NCBI RefSeq assembly: GCF_002895925.1
Contig: NZ_NWUO01000003.1
Location: 306,458 to 370,457 of the forward strand
DNA length: 64,000 nucleotides
Reading direction: 5' to 3'
Source: Mixta theicola
GTDB taxonomy: Bacteria; Pseudomonadota; Gammaproteobacteria; Enterobacterales; Enterobacteriaceae
Made by a program: the position numbers and the translations under genes. Below are positions 55,676 to 64,000 of the stretch, in pieces (the stretch's first letter is position 1; each line of letters starts with the position of its first letter). The notes under the pieces were generated by a model. That model made no database searches and was not told the origin of the DNA. It saw only the letters and a list, made by a program, of their open reading frames with translations.

Positions 55676-55728
55676 GAGGCTGATACACAGGGTTTCTCCG
55701 TTACCCCTTTTCAAGAGGAGCAGGTTTC

Positions 55729-57217
55729 ATGCCAAATTATTCCAACGTTTCTCCAGCGCCCCGCAGCGATACGCATTACAGCCCGCGCCTGACGAATAAA
55801 GACCTTGCCCCTGTTCCGCATCAGAGCTGGAGCTGGTACAACATTTTTTCTTTCTGGATGTCGGATGTGCACAGCATGGGCGGCTATGTGGTGGCGGCCA
55901 GCTTCTTTACGCTGGGGCTGGCGAGCTGGCAGGTGCTTATTTGCTTGCTGGTGGGGATTTGCATCGTGCAGCTGTGCGCCAACCTGGTGGCGAAACCAAG
56001 CCAGATGACCGGCGTGCCCTATGCGGTGATCTGTCGGCAGGCGTTCGGCGTGTTTGGCGCGAATATCCCGGCGGTTATCCGTGGCTTGATTGCCTTCGCC
56101 TGGTATGGCATTCAGACCTGGCTGGCCTCCAATGCGCTGCTGCTGGTGCTGCTAAAATTCTGGCCTTCGCTCTCGTCGCTGACGCAACCTTCCTGGCTGG
56201 GGCTGTCGCTGCTCGGCTGGATCTGCTTTGGTATTATGTGGCTGCTGCAGGCGGCGGTATTCTGGCACGGGATGAACGCCATTAAGCGCTTTATTGATAT
56301 TGCCGGTCCCGCCGTTTATATAGTGATGCTGGCGCTGGCCGGCTGGATTGTATACAAACGGTTTTGACGGGATCGCTTTTACGCTGACCAGCAAAGCCCT
56401 GAGCACCAGCGAACAGACCTGGCAGATGATCACCGCAACCGCGCTGGTGGTCTCTTATTTCTCCGGCCCGCTGCTTAACTTCGGCGACTTTTCGCGCTAT
56501 GGCAAAAGTATGCAGCACATCCGTCGCGGCAACCGCTGGGGATTACCGTTTAACTTCCTGCTGTTTTCTGTCGTGACGGTGGTCATTGTTTCCGGCACCC
56601 GTTCGCTGTTCGGCAAGATGATTACCGATCCGATTGAAACCGTCAGCCTGGTGGGTAATGACCTGGCGGTGGCTATCGGCCTGCTGACCATGATTACCGC
56701 GACTATCGGCATTAATATCGTGGCGAACTTTGTCTCGCCCGCCTTCGATTTCTCTAACTGCGCGCCGCAGAAAATTACCTTCCGCGTCGGCGGCATGATT
56801 GCGGCGGTGGGATCGGTGCTGCTGACGCCCTGGAACCTGTTCCAGTCGCCAGAACTGATTCACTATACGCTTGACGTGCTGGGCGCGTTTATTGGGCCGC
56901 TGTTCGGCATTCTGCTGGTGGACTTTTATCTGATTAAGCGCGGCAAGGTGGTGGTGGACGATCTGTTTAACGCGACGCCTGCGGGCCGCTACTGGTATCG
57001 CGGCGGTTTTAATCCGAAAGCGATCGCCGCCCTGCTGCCGTCGGTTGCTATCGGCGTGCTGATCGGCTTCGTCCCTGCGATGCATGAAATTGCCAGCTTC
57101 AGCTGGTTTATTGGCGTGGCGCTTGGCGGCGGCAGCTATCGCTGGCTGGCGCGGGAAGATCGTGAAGAGGCAGCGACAGCGCGTTATATGGCGCAGGTTG
57201 CGGTGCAGAAAGAGTAA
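55729..57217 (+). pseudogene. hpxC: NCS1 allantoin permease (HpxC-like), single frameshift
   Basis: The first frame (55729-56367, 212 residues) carries the NCS1 N-terminus: LAPVPHQSWSWYNIFSFWMS, and GVPYAVICRQAFGVFGANIP. It stops shortly after AGWIVYK. The second frame continues the same protein from about 56355 (NGFDGIAFTLTSKALSTSEQ) through GPLLNFGDFSRYGK and SPAFDFSNCAPQKI to 57217. Joined, the length (about 495 residues) is normal for hydantoin/allantoin symporters, so one small indel near 56355 separates the halves. It may be a true mutation or a sequencing error. Good AGAGGAG ribosome site at the 5' end. Confidence 0.85.
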
Positions 57218-57223
57218 AAAGCA

Positions 57224-57253
57224 AAAGGCCGATTCATTGCTGAATCGGCCTTT
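57224..57253. terminator. Terminator after the permease gene
   Basis: AAAGGCCGATTCA-TTGC-TGAATCGGCCTTT, a 13-bp perfect stem between the permease gene and the convergent tRNA-Asp gene. Confidence 0.9.
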
Positions 57254-57262
57254 CTGAATAGT

Positions 57263-57339
57263 TGGCGGTGCGGACGGGACTCGAACCCGCGACCCCCGGC
57301 GTGACAGGCCGGTATTCTAACCGACTGAACTACCGCACC
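57263..57339 (-). tRNA. aspV: tRNA-Asp (GTC), aspV position
   Basis: 77 bases with encoded CCA. Acceptor GGTGCGG pairs with CCGCACC; anticodon loop CTGTCAC gives GTC. It follows dnaQ-side synteny of E. coli aspV. Identical in sequence to the copy at 63732. Confidence 0.95.
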
Positions 57340-57472
57340 GCGCTGTGTTCCCCGTCGGGAACGAGGCGCATATTAAGGGGAGCGCGCGTAGCCGTCAACG
57401 TTTTTTCTCACTACTGCGATCGTTTGCCTGCTTTTTCATCTAACTGGCTTTTTTTAGCGCAAAATAAAGCAT

Positions 57473-58204
57473 TTATGCGCGCCACAGGCAGCTACCGCCC
57501 TTTTTCATCACCAGATCGAGGCGCTGTTCGTGCGCCATGATCTCTTCATCACTGGCGGCCACCACGCGCAGGCCGGACGTACGCGCAACGCGCTGAATGT
57601 GCTCACCGCCGCCGGCATCCCGCTGCTGCTCGCCATCAAGGGAAAACGTCAGCGACGTCTGCCCGCCGGTCATGGTCAGGAACACTTCCGCCAGAATTTC
57701 GGCATCCAGCAACGCCCCGTGCAGGGTTCGCTTGCTGTTATCTATCTCATAACGCGAGCAGAGCGCATCAAGGCTGTTACGCTTGCCGGGGAACAGCTTA
57801 CGCGCCATCAGCAGGCTGTCGGTAATTTGACAGAAGGTTTCCGTTTTACTGATGCCCCGGTTCAGCTTGCTGAATTCATAATCCATAAAGCCGATATCGA
57901 ACGACGCGTTATGAATCACTAATTCAGCACCGCGGATGTAATCCAGAAACTCATCCGCTATTTCGCCAAAGGTCGGCTTGTCCATCAGAAACTCATCGGC
58001 AATACCGTGAACGCCGAAAGCTTCCGGGTCCACCAGCCGATCCGGCTTTAGATACATATGGAAATTATTGCCGGTCAGACGGCGGTTGATAATCTCCACC
58101 GCACCGATTTCAATAATGCGATGGCCCTCGTAATGAACGCCCACCATATTCATACCGGTGGTTTCTGTATCGAGAACGATCTGGCGTGTAATTGCTGTGC
58201 TCAT
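57473..58204 (-). CDS. dnaQ: DNA polymerase III epsilon subunit
   Basis: 243 residues; DEDDh proofreading exonuclease: Exo [13 protein letters not shown], Exo [18 protein letters not shown], Exo [19 protein letters not shown]-terminal linker contacts alpha. The gene is divergent from rnhA with a 52-base gap, as in E. coli. Confidence 0.97.
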   Translation of the reverse strand: MSTAITRQIVLDTETTGMNMVGVHYEGHRIIEIGAVEIINRRLTGNNFHMYLKPDRLVDPEAFGVHGIADEFLMDKPTFGEIADEFLDYIRGAELVIHNASFDIGFMDYEFSKLNRGISKTETFCQITDSLLMARKLFPGKRNSLDALCSRYEIDNSKRTLHGALLDAEILAEVFLTMTGGQTSLTFSLDGEQQRDAGGGEHIQRVARTSGLRVVAASDEEIMAHEQRLDLVMKKGGSCLWRA

Positions 58205-58256
58205 AAGGCTCGTTTATGTCAGACTTGGCGTTTTATCAGGAGGAAGTCTACCAGAG

Positions 58257-58724
58257 ATGCGCAAACAGGTAGAAATTTTCACCGATGGCTCCTGCCTCGG
58301 TAACCCCGGCCCTGGCGGCTATGGCGCTATTTTACGCTATCGCCAGCATGAAAAAACCTTTAGCGCCGGTTTTTATCGCACCACCAATAATCGCATGGAA
58401 ATGATGGCGGCCATCGTCGCACTGGAAGCCCTGACCCAGCCCTGTGAAATCACCCTTAGTACCGATAGTCAGTATCTGCGCCAGGGAATTACCAGCTGGA
58501 TCCATAACTGGAAAAAGCGCGGCTGGAAGACCGCAGATAAAAAGCCGGTTAAAAACGTCGATTTGTGGCAGCGGCTCGATACGGCGCTCAGCCATCATCA
58601 AATTAACTGGGAATGGGTTAAGGGACACGCCGGCCATCCGGAAAATGAGCGCTGCGATGAACTGGCGCGCTCCGCCGCGGCCAATCCATCGTTTGAGGAC
58701 ATCGGCTATCAGCCGGAATCCTGA
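58257..58724 (+). CDS. rnhA: Ribonuclease HI
   Basis: 155 residues from the ATG at 58257 (AGGAGGAAG upstream). Catalytic residues are in [17 protein letters not shown] (Asp), NRMEMMAAI (Glu), [11 protein letters not shown] (Asp) and the final [10 protein letters not shown] (Asp). It removes RNA from RNA-DNA hybrids. The longer upstream frame overlaps dnaQ and is not real. The 3' end overlaps the convergent yafS by 16 bases. Confidence 0.97.
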   Translation: MRKQVEIFTDGSCLGNPGPGGYGAILRYRQHEKTFSAGFYRTTNNRMEMMAAIVALEALTQPCEITLSTDSQYLRQGITSWIHNWKKRGWKTADKKPVKNVDLWQRLDTALSHHQINWEWVKGHAGHPENERCDELARSAAANPSFEDIGYQPES

Positions 58725-59443
58725 TCGTCCAGCGAATGCAGCTGACGCGTGGCGTTAACCGTTGCGCGTAGTTTTACTTTGCCGGCCAGCCTTCTTGCCG
58801 GCGTCATGATCAGCGGCAGCGTACGCTTGCGGGCCACCATAATATTGAGACAGCCCAGCGCAGGCACGTGCCGACTCATCATCTGTCCGCCCTGGCGATT
58901 CCAGGGCACCACCTGAAAACTGCTGCGATAGACAACCTCATAGTTCAGCAGGCTTAGCCAGTCGAGCAGCCGCATCTGGCTGAACATACGCCCGTTCCAC
59001 GGTGGACGACGATGCAGGCCGGGGATCAGCTTGCCTATTCCCAGCAGGCTTAGCGGATTAAAACCCGTGATCACTATCCAGCCATCATCAATCAATACGC
59101 GGTCTACCTCGCGCAGGATGCGGTGCGGATCCTGACTCCAGCTTAAGGTATGTGCCAGTAAACAGGCATCGACCGATTTTGCCCCAAACGGTAAATGCAT
59201 TGGGTCGGCAATGACCTGCACTTCCTGCTCTTCATCGCCCACGCTAACCTGATGTGAAATAGCGCAGGCCTGTGTATCAATTTCGGTGCTCAGGTTGCCA
59301 ATTTTTAACAGATGAAAGCCATACAGCTTGCCGAGGCAGGGCTGTAAATGTTGGGTTAGCGCATCGCGGAACGATTCTCCCCACGGCATATCACGCCATG
59401 AACGCGGCGCAGTCAGAATTTGACGTGTTTTAGCAGGCTTCAT
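58709..59443 (-). CDS. yafS: YafS, SAM-dependent methyltransferase-like
   Basis: 244 residues. Class I methyltransferase fold readable in [22 protein letters not shown] and [23 protein letters not shown]. No known substrate in E. coli. The position between rnhA and gloB is conserved. It starts within the upstream region of the divergent gloB. Confidence 0.92.
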   Translation of the reverse strand: MKPAKTRQILTAPRSWRDMPWGESFRDALTQHLQPCLGKLYGFHLLKIGNLSTEIDTQACAISHQVSVGDEEQEVQVIADPMHLPFGAKSVDACLLAHTLSWSQDPHRILREVDRVLIDDGWIVITGFNPLSLLGIGKLIPGLHRRPPWNGRMFSQMRLLDWLSLLNYEVVYRSSFQVVPWNRQGGQMMSRHVPALGCLNIMVARKRTLPLIMTPARRLAGKVKLRATVNATRQLHSLDDQDSG

Positions 59444-59485
59444 GTTTTACCATCGGTGTTCCTTCACGACGTGCGAGAGGTGTGT

Positions 59486-60241
59486 ATGAATCTTAACAGT
59501 ATCCCGGCATTTCAGGATAACTACATCTGGACATTAAACGATAGCCAGGGTCAATGCCTGATTGTCGATCCAGGCGAAGCGGCGCCGGTACTGGCCGCTA
59601 TCGAACAGCATCACTGGACGCCGGTGGCTATTTTGCTAACGCATCATCATCACGATCACGTTGGCGGCGTAAAAGAACTGTTAATGAAATGGCCAGATCT
59701 TGTGGTATATGGCCCGCAGGAGACACAAGATAAAGGCACCACTCAAATCGTTTATGAAGGCGATACCCTGCCTGTTTTGGGCTGCGAATTTAGGGTAATT
59801 TTTACGCCTGGCCATACTTTAGGACATATCTCATATTACAGCGCGCCTTATCTTTTCTGCGGCGATACGATGTTTTCGGGCGGTTGCGGACGTCTGTTTG
59901 AAGGCACGCCGGAGCAGATGTATGAGTCATTTCAAAAGCTTGCTGAGCTACCCGATGAGACGCTGGTTTGCTGCGCCCATGAGTATACGCTGTCTAACTT
60001 AAAATTTGCTAACGCTACGCTGCCGCAAGACAGGGAAATAAATCGCTATTATCAGGAAATTAAGGAGTTGCGCGCCAAAAATAGCAGTAGTTTGCCCACA
60101 AAACTGGGGCACGAACGGCAAATAAATTTATTTTTACGCACGCAAGATACTGATTTACAAAGCGCGCTTGGTTACAATGTGCCGCCACAGCACGCATGGG
60201 ACATTTTTGCCCTGCTACGCCAGAAGAAGGATGGTTTTTGA
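59486..60241 (+). CDS. gloB: Hydroxyacylglutathione hydrolase (glyoxalase II)
   Basis: 251 residues from the ATG at 59486 ([17 protein letters not shown]). Metallo-beta-lactamase fold with the binuclear metal motif [12 protein letters not shown], further ligands in [11 protein letters not shown] and [13 protein letters not shown], and [14 protein letters not shown]. It hydrolyses S-lactoylglutathione in methylglyoxal detoxification. Confidence 0.96.
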   Translation: MNLNSIPAFQDNYIWTLNDSQGQCLIVDPGEAAPVLAAIEQHHWTPVAILLTHHHHDHVGGVKELLMKWPDLVVYGPQETQDKGTTQIVYEGDTLPVLGCEFRVIFTPGHTLGHISYYSAPYLFCGDTMFSGGCGRLFEGTPEQMYESFQKLAELPDETLVCCAHEYTLSNLKFANATLPQDREINRYYQEIKELRAKNSSSLPTKLGHERQINLFLRTQDTDLQSALGYNVPPQHAWDIFALLRQKKDGF

Positions 60242-60311
60242 TTTTTCTGGTTGTGTTGTTGGTCTTCAGCACGTATGATTGCTCGTCTTTTAAGCAACCA
60301 TTGACACACAC

Positions 60312-61700
60312 ATGAAGACTAGAGCGATTATCCTTCTCGCCTCGGTCTTGCTGATGGGATGTCAGGCATCGCGACATGATGCTAACGTTCCTGAACAGCA
60401 TGCACAGAGTCTGTCTTCAGCTGGTCAAAATGAGAATGAAATCTTTACAGATCGTATGTTATCCCCGCGTTGGCAGGATGATGGAACGGCCCTGACTCAG
60501 GACCAGGATTTGTGGAATTACATTCGCGACGGGCTGAAGATGGAGGTTCCGGAAAACCCCCGGATCCGAGAGCAGAAACAAAAGTACTTAAGAAACAAGA
60601 GCTATCTCCACGATGTAACTTTACGGGCAGAGCCGTATATGTACTGGATAGTCGAGCAGATTAAGCAACGTAAAATGCCGATGGAACTGGTACTACTACC
60701 CATAGTGGAGAGCGCTTTTAACCCCCACGCCACATCCGCTGCAAATGCCGCAGGCATCTGGCAGATTGTGCCGAGTACGGGACGGAATTACGGTTTAAAG
60801 CAAAATCAGTGGTATGACGGCCGACGCGATATTGTCGCTTCGACCAAAGCGGTTTTAGATATGATGGAACGTCTGAACGGGATGTTCGACGGAGACTGGT
60901 TGTTGACCATCGCTGCCTATAACAGCGGCGAAGGGCGAGTGTTGAAAGCGATTAAACAAAATAAAGCGCGCGGCAAACCAACCGATTTCTGGCATCTTTC
61001 TCTACCGCGCGAAACCACGCTGTACGTGCCTAAATTGTTGGCGTTGCAGGATATACTGAAAAACAACAAGCGTTATGGCGTACGTTTACCGGCACCGAAA
61101 GAAAGCCGGGCGCTGGCGCGTGTTGAAGTGGGTCAGCAGATAAAACTGACGCAGGCGGCGGAAATGGCCGGTTTGTCAGTGGCTAAGCTGAAGAATTACA
61201 ACACCGGCTACAAACGCGGCGCTACTGCGCCTAACGGACCGCACTATATTATGGTCCCTAAAGCGAATGTCGCCCAGTTACGTAATTCGCTGGCTTCTGG
61301 CGATATTGCCGCCGTACAGCCAACGCGTTTGGCAGCAAACGATACGGGCATCAACAGCTATAAGGTGCGCAATGGCGACACTCTGTCAGGCATAGCCAGC
61401 CGGATGGGCGTTTCGGTAAAAGAGTTGCAGCGCGCAAATAATTTACGCGGTAATACGATTAAAACAGGACAGACGCTAACCTTTGGCGGGGGCGTGACAG
61501 GAAGTGAACTGGCCGATAACGGCAACAGCATCACCTACAAGGTTCGTAAGGGTGATTCTCTTGCCAGTATTGCACGTCGACATGGTGTGGACATCAAAGA
61601 CGTCAAGCGTTGGAACAGCGTGCTGAGCGACAACAGTTCGATTCAGCCGGGTGATAAAATTACCCTGTTCGTTAAAAACAGCGCGACGCCAGACAGTTAA
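60312..61700 (+). CDS. mltD: Membrane-bound lytic murein transglycosylase D
   Basis: 462 residues, lipoprotein: lipobox LLMGC after a short signal peptide. SLT domain with catalytic Glu in LLPIVESAFNPHATS, and GIWQIVPSTGRNYGL and AAYNSGEGRV. Two C-terminal LysM repeats (SYKVRNGDTLSGIASRMGVS; TYKVRKGDSLASIARRHGV) bind peptidoglycan. It cleaves glycan strands to anhydro-muropeptides. The ribosome site is weak. Ivy-type inhibitors can act on lytic transglycosylases, and one is encoded at 12445. Confidence 0.95.
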   Translation: MKTRAIILLASVLLMGCQASRHDANVPEQHAQSLSSAGQNENEIFTDRMLSPRWQDDGTALTQDQDLWNYIRDGLKMEVPENPRIREQKQKYLRNKSYLHDVTLRAEPYMYWIVEQIKQRKMPMELVLLPIVESAFNPHATSAANAAGIWQIVPSTGRNYGLKQNQWYDGRRDIVASTKAVLDMMERLNGMFDGDWLLTIAAYNSGEGRVLKAIKQNKARGKPTDFWHLSLPRETTLYVPKLLALQDILKNNKRYGVRLPAPKESRALARVEVGQQIKLTQAAEMAGLSVAKLKNYNTGYKRGATAPNGPHYIMVPKANVAQLRNSLASGDIAAVQPTRLAANDTGINSYKVRNGDTLSGIASRMGVSVKELQRANNLRGNTIKTGQTLTFGGGVTGSELADNGNSITYKVRKGDSLASIARRHGVDIKDVKRWNSVLSDNSSIQPGDKITLFVKNSATPDS

Positions 61701-61720
61701 GCTTAGTGAATAAAACTAAA

Positions 61721-61747
61721 AAGCCGATCGGACGATCGGCTTTTTTT
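61721..61747. terminator. Bidirectional terminator, mltD / yafD
   Basis: AAGCCGATCG-GA-CGATCGGCTT followed by T residues and preceded by A residues, between convergent mltD and yafD. Confidence 0.9.
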
Positions 61748-62549
61748 ATACTTTTGCTGGGCCAGAAGAGGCAAATTCAACCAGTAGCGGATTATGATCG
61801 GAGGCGCGCGTTACCAGTACCGAGGCTTCCTTCACCTGCAGCTCGCGATAGAAAACAAAGTCCAGCGGGCGCCCAAAAGCCTTACGCCGGTGATCGTCAG
61901 TGAACCGTACTTCCCGTAACCCCATTTCCCGCGCAAAGCGATACAGGGCATTCATGCGCTGTCGGCTCCATGCATTAAAATCGCCAGCCATAATAACCGG
62001 CCCGTTATGATGCGCCAGCTGCTCACCGATAGGTCCCAGCTGTTTGCTGTAAACATCAATGCCAAGGCTGAAATTAACCGCATGAATATTTACCGCCATC
62101 AACATTCTGCCATCCGGTAAAGGATAGGCCGTTATTAACGCTGATTTCGCTAAACGCAGCAGCGGCTCACGCTCACGCAGTGGGCAACAGTAAACCGGAT
62201 GTGCCGCCGCCAGCGTCATAACCCCTGAAGGGTGCTGAGGCAGCACAAAAGCAGGCACCTGATCGGCTGCCAGATAATTTGAAGTGGCGAAACGTACCAG
62301 CTCTGGCGTGGTTTGCGCCTCCTGTAATAATACCAGCTGTGCATCCTTGCCAAACGTTTGTAGCACCGACAGCCAGTCAGCTCGTTGTTGCTTAAAGATA
62401 TTCCATACCAGCACGCGCAGCGTCAGTCCTGGGGTGATAGGCGCGCCTGGCGGAAGCGCTTGCCCAACATGCAGCATCGCATTGGGCGGAAAAATTCTTT
62501 CCACTGGCTGGCCAGCTACATACCTCATGGCATAGGTTTTTTTCCGCAC
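61746..62549 (-). CDS. yafD: YafD, endonuclease/exonuclease/phosphatase-family protein
   Basis: 267 residues. EEP fold with [13 protein letters not shown] (Glu), [19 protein letters not shown] (Asp-Asn) and the final [12 protein letters not shown] (Asp-His). Near-colinear with E. coli YafD, whose substrate is not settled. Starts at the ATG at 62549 ([15 protein letters not shown]). Confidence 0.94.
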   Translation of the reverse strand: MRKKTYAMRYVAGQPVERIFPPNAMLHVGQALPPGAPITPGLTLRVLVWNIFKQQRADWLSVLQTFGKDAQLVLLQEAQTTPELVRFATSNYLAADQVPAFVLPQHPSGVMTLAAAHPVYCCPLREREPLLRLAKSALITAYPLPDGRMLMAVNIHAVNFSLGIDVYSKQLGPIGEQLAHHNGPVIMAGDFNAWSRQRMNALYRFAREMGLREVRFTDDHRRKAFGRPLDFVFYRELQVKEASVLVTRASDHNPLLVEFASSGPAKV

Positions 62550-62742
62550 AATACCGCCCGTTTCTGAAAATGTCTGTCATACAGTTACTGCTTTCAGTTA
62601 TAGGGGCTTCAGAGAAGACTTTCAATCAAAGCCGCCGAATTTACCTTTCTGACAGGCAAGCAAATGTTACGATAGCAACAAACTCAGCGTGCCCGCTATC
62701 CACGTCAGGGTGGAAATGAAAATATTTGCGACAGGAGCAGGT

Positions 62743-63642
62743 GTGAAAGCGTCTTCAGAAGAGCTGAAAATTTTTGTAGCCGTGGTTGAAAGCGGCAGCT
62801 TTAGCCGGGCAGCGAAGCAACTTGAACTGGCTCCTTCCGCCATTAGCCGCGCCGTAAAAAAGCTGGAGGCGAAACTGGGCGTGGAGCTGCTAACGCGCAC
62901 AACACGGCAAATCAACCTGACGCAGGAAGGTGAAGGTTATTTTCGTAAAATGCAAAAACTGCTGCAGGAGATGGCGGCTGCTGAAAATGAACTGATGGAA
63001 AGCCGACAGGTGCCGCGTGGACTGCTGCGGGTGGATGCGGCAACGCCGGTTGTTTTACATCTGCTGACGCCAATGGTTGAGCCTTTCCGTCAACGCTATC
63101 CGGAGGTGACCCTATCTTTACTTTCTTCCGAAACCTTTATTAACCTGATTGAGCGCAAGGTGGATGTCGCCATCCGCGCCGGAAATTTAACCGACTCCAG
63201 CCTGCGTGCGCGGCCCCTGTTTAGCAGCTACCGTAAACTGGTCGCCTCCCCTGCCTACCTTGCTCGCTATCGCGCCCCGGTAAAGGTTGATGAACTTGCA
63301 CTACACAGCTGTCTCGGTTTTATTGAAACGCCTGCGCTCAATCGCTGGCCCGTAGCCCAGCCAGATGGCGAACTTTATACTATTCAGCCAACGATCTCGG
63401 CTAATAGCGGTGAGACATTGAAACAACTCTGCCTTGCGGGCAACGGCATTGCTTGTCTGTCTGATTATATGATCGACAAAGAACTTGAATCGGGCAGTTT
63501 GATAGAGGTTTTAGCCGAGCAGCGCTTGCCTGTGGCGATGCCTTTTAATGCGGTTTATTACAGCGATCGTGCCGTTAGTACCCGCGTTCGGGCATTTATC
63601 GATTTTCTGAGCGAGTGGATTAACACGCGAAGTACGTATTAA
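62743..63642 (+). CDS. yafC: LysR-family regulator, YafC
   Basis: 299 residues from GTG at 62743 (AGGAG five bases upstream; [19 protein letters not shown]). [23 protein letters not shown]. The effector domain matches E. coli YafC closely ([29 protein letters not shown]). Position beside yafD and the rRNA operon end matches E. coli, but dkgB and yafE, which flank there, are absent here. Confidence 0.93.
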   Translation: MKASSEELKIFVAVVESGSFSRAAKQLELAPSAISRAVKKLEAKLGVELLTRTTRQINLTQEGEGYFRKMQKLLQEMAAAENELMESRQVPRGLLRVDAATPVVLHLLTPMVEPFRQRYPEVTLSLLSSETFINLIERKVDVAIRAGNLTDSSLRARPLFSSYRKLVASPAYLARYRAPVKVDELALHSCLGFIETPALNRWPVAQPDGELYTIQPTISANSGETLKQLCLAGNGIACLSDYMIDKELESGSLIEVLAEQRLPVAMPFNAVYYSDRAVSTRVRAFIDFLSEWINTRSTY

Positions 63643-63690
63643 AGCGCCTGGTGTGCCTTTTAAGGACGGAAATGGCTGGAGCAGAAAAAC

Positions 63691-63718
63691 AAAAAGCCCT
63701 GACATTGCTGTCAGGGCT
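63691..63718 (-). terminator. Terminator of the rRNA operon and tRNA-Asp
   Basis: On the minus strand AGCCCTGACA-GCAA-TGTCAGGGCT followed by T5, 14 bases after the tRNA-Asp 3' end. Confidence 0.9.
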
Positions 63719-63731
63719 ATTGCTAATAGAG

Positions 63732-63808
63732 TGGCGGTGCGGACGGGACTCGAACCCGCGACCCCCGGCGTGACAGGCCGGTATTCTAACCGACTGAACT
63801 ACCGCACC
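63732..63808 (-). tRNA. aspU: tRNA-Asp (GTC), aspU position
   Basis: 77 bases with encoded CCA, identical to the copy at 57263. It lies 71 bases downstream of the 5S gene, so it is the distal tRNA of the rRNA operon, like aspU after rrnH in E. coli. Confidence 0.95.
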
Positions 63809-63879
63809 ACCGAATACTGCATTACCAGCGGGGTCTCGCTGATAACCGGCGTTACCTTTTCAGGTATAACCTTAATTTG

Positions 63880-63999
63880 ATGCCTGGCAGTTCCCTACTC
63901 TCGCATGGGGAAGCCCCACACTACCATCGGCGCTGCGGCGTTTCACTTCTGAGTTCGGCATGGGGTCAGGTGGGACCACCGCGCTCTCGCCGCCAGGCA
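63880..63999 (-). rRNA. rrf: 5S ribosomal RNA
   Basis: 120 bases from TGCCTGGCGGCGAGAGCG to the closing CTGCCAGGCAT, with the conserved CCGAACTCAGAAGTGAAA segment. It marks the 3' end of an rRNA operon whose 23S and 16S genes lie beyond the window. Confidence 0.97.
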
Positions 64000-64000
64000 A

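Noticed and set aside
1..64000. CRISPR array
   Set aside because: No regularly spaced short direct repeats were seen by eye anywhere in the window.

Overview
The window is chromosomal DNA from a member of the Enterobacterales. Gene order on the right three fifths follows the Escherichia coli thrW-proBA-phoE-crl-frsA-gpt-pepD-dinB-yafKJ-gmhA-fadE and dnaQ-rnhA-yafS-gloB-mltD-yafD-yafC-rrnH neighbourhoods. The inserted methionine-salvage (mtn) and Klebsiella-type purine (hpx) clusters, and a Pantoea-like IS3-family relic, suggest Erwiniaceae (Pantoea/Mixta-like). That family-level placement is inference.

Region 1 (1-8.9 kb) is an anaerobic-type purine/urate module: a UacR/YgeV-like sigma-54 activator (cut by the window start), a MocA-like cytidylyltransferase, a 2Fe-2S subunit, a fused molybdopterin+FAD dehydrogenase subunit, an AegA/YgfT-like oxidoreductase and a YgfS-like ferredoxin. 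A near-perfect sigma-54 promoter precedes the dehydrogenase operon.

Region 2 (8.9-21.5 kb) is accessory DNA abutting tRNA-Thr(CGU), the thrW integration hotspot. It holds a hydrolase/MFS pair with a LysR regulator, an Ivy-type lysozyme inhibitor, a double carboxymuconolactone-decarboxylase/cupin fusion with a paralogous LysR regulator, an outer-membrane transporter cluster ending in a FadL-family pseudogene cut by a decayed IS3-family element, a T6SS mini-operon (Tlde1-like L,D-transpeptidase-fold effector, membrane immunity candidate, orphan Hcp), and a frameshifted DLP12-like integrase next to the tRNA.

Region 3 (21.5-36.9 kb) is core: proA, proB, phoE, crl, frsA, gpt, pepD, dinB, dpaA, yafJ, gmhA, fadE. 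Between pepD and dinB lies an AT-rich two-gene cassette that I read as a class II microcin related to microcin N/24, with an overlapping membrane-protein gene as its likely immunity partner. This is the most striking item in the window. No exporter genes are nearby.

Region 4 (37-43.9 kb) has an orphan XRE antitoxin behind a toxin relic, then the complete methionine salvage set mtnK / mtnA / mtnDCB / mtnE-yafV, with MetJ-box arrays in both divergent intergenic regions.

Region 5 (43.9-57.2 kb) is purine ring catabolism: NCS2 permease, uraH, uraD, allantoate amidohydrolase, ureidoglycine aminotransferase, RpiR regulator, hpxWXYZ, allantoinase, allantoin racemase, a truncated GntR regulator and a frameshifted allantoin permease. 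Together these would carry 5-hydroxyisourate through allantoin and oxalurate to oxalate. Sigma-54 promoters plus an NtrC-type enhancer indicate nitrogen control. No urate hydroxylase gene is present.

Region 6 (57.2-64 kb) contains tRNA-Asp, dnaQ/rnhA, yafS, gloB, mltD, yafD, a YafC-like LysR regulator, a second identical tRNA-Asp, and a 5S rRNA gene that marks the 3' end of an rRNA operon extending past the window.
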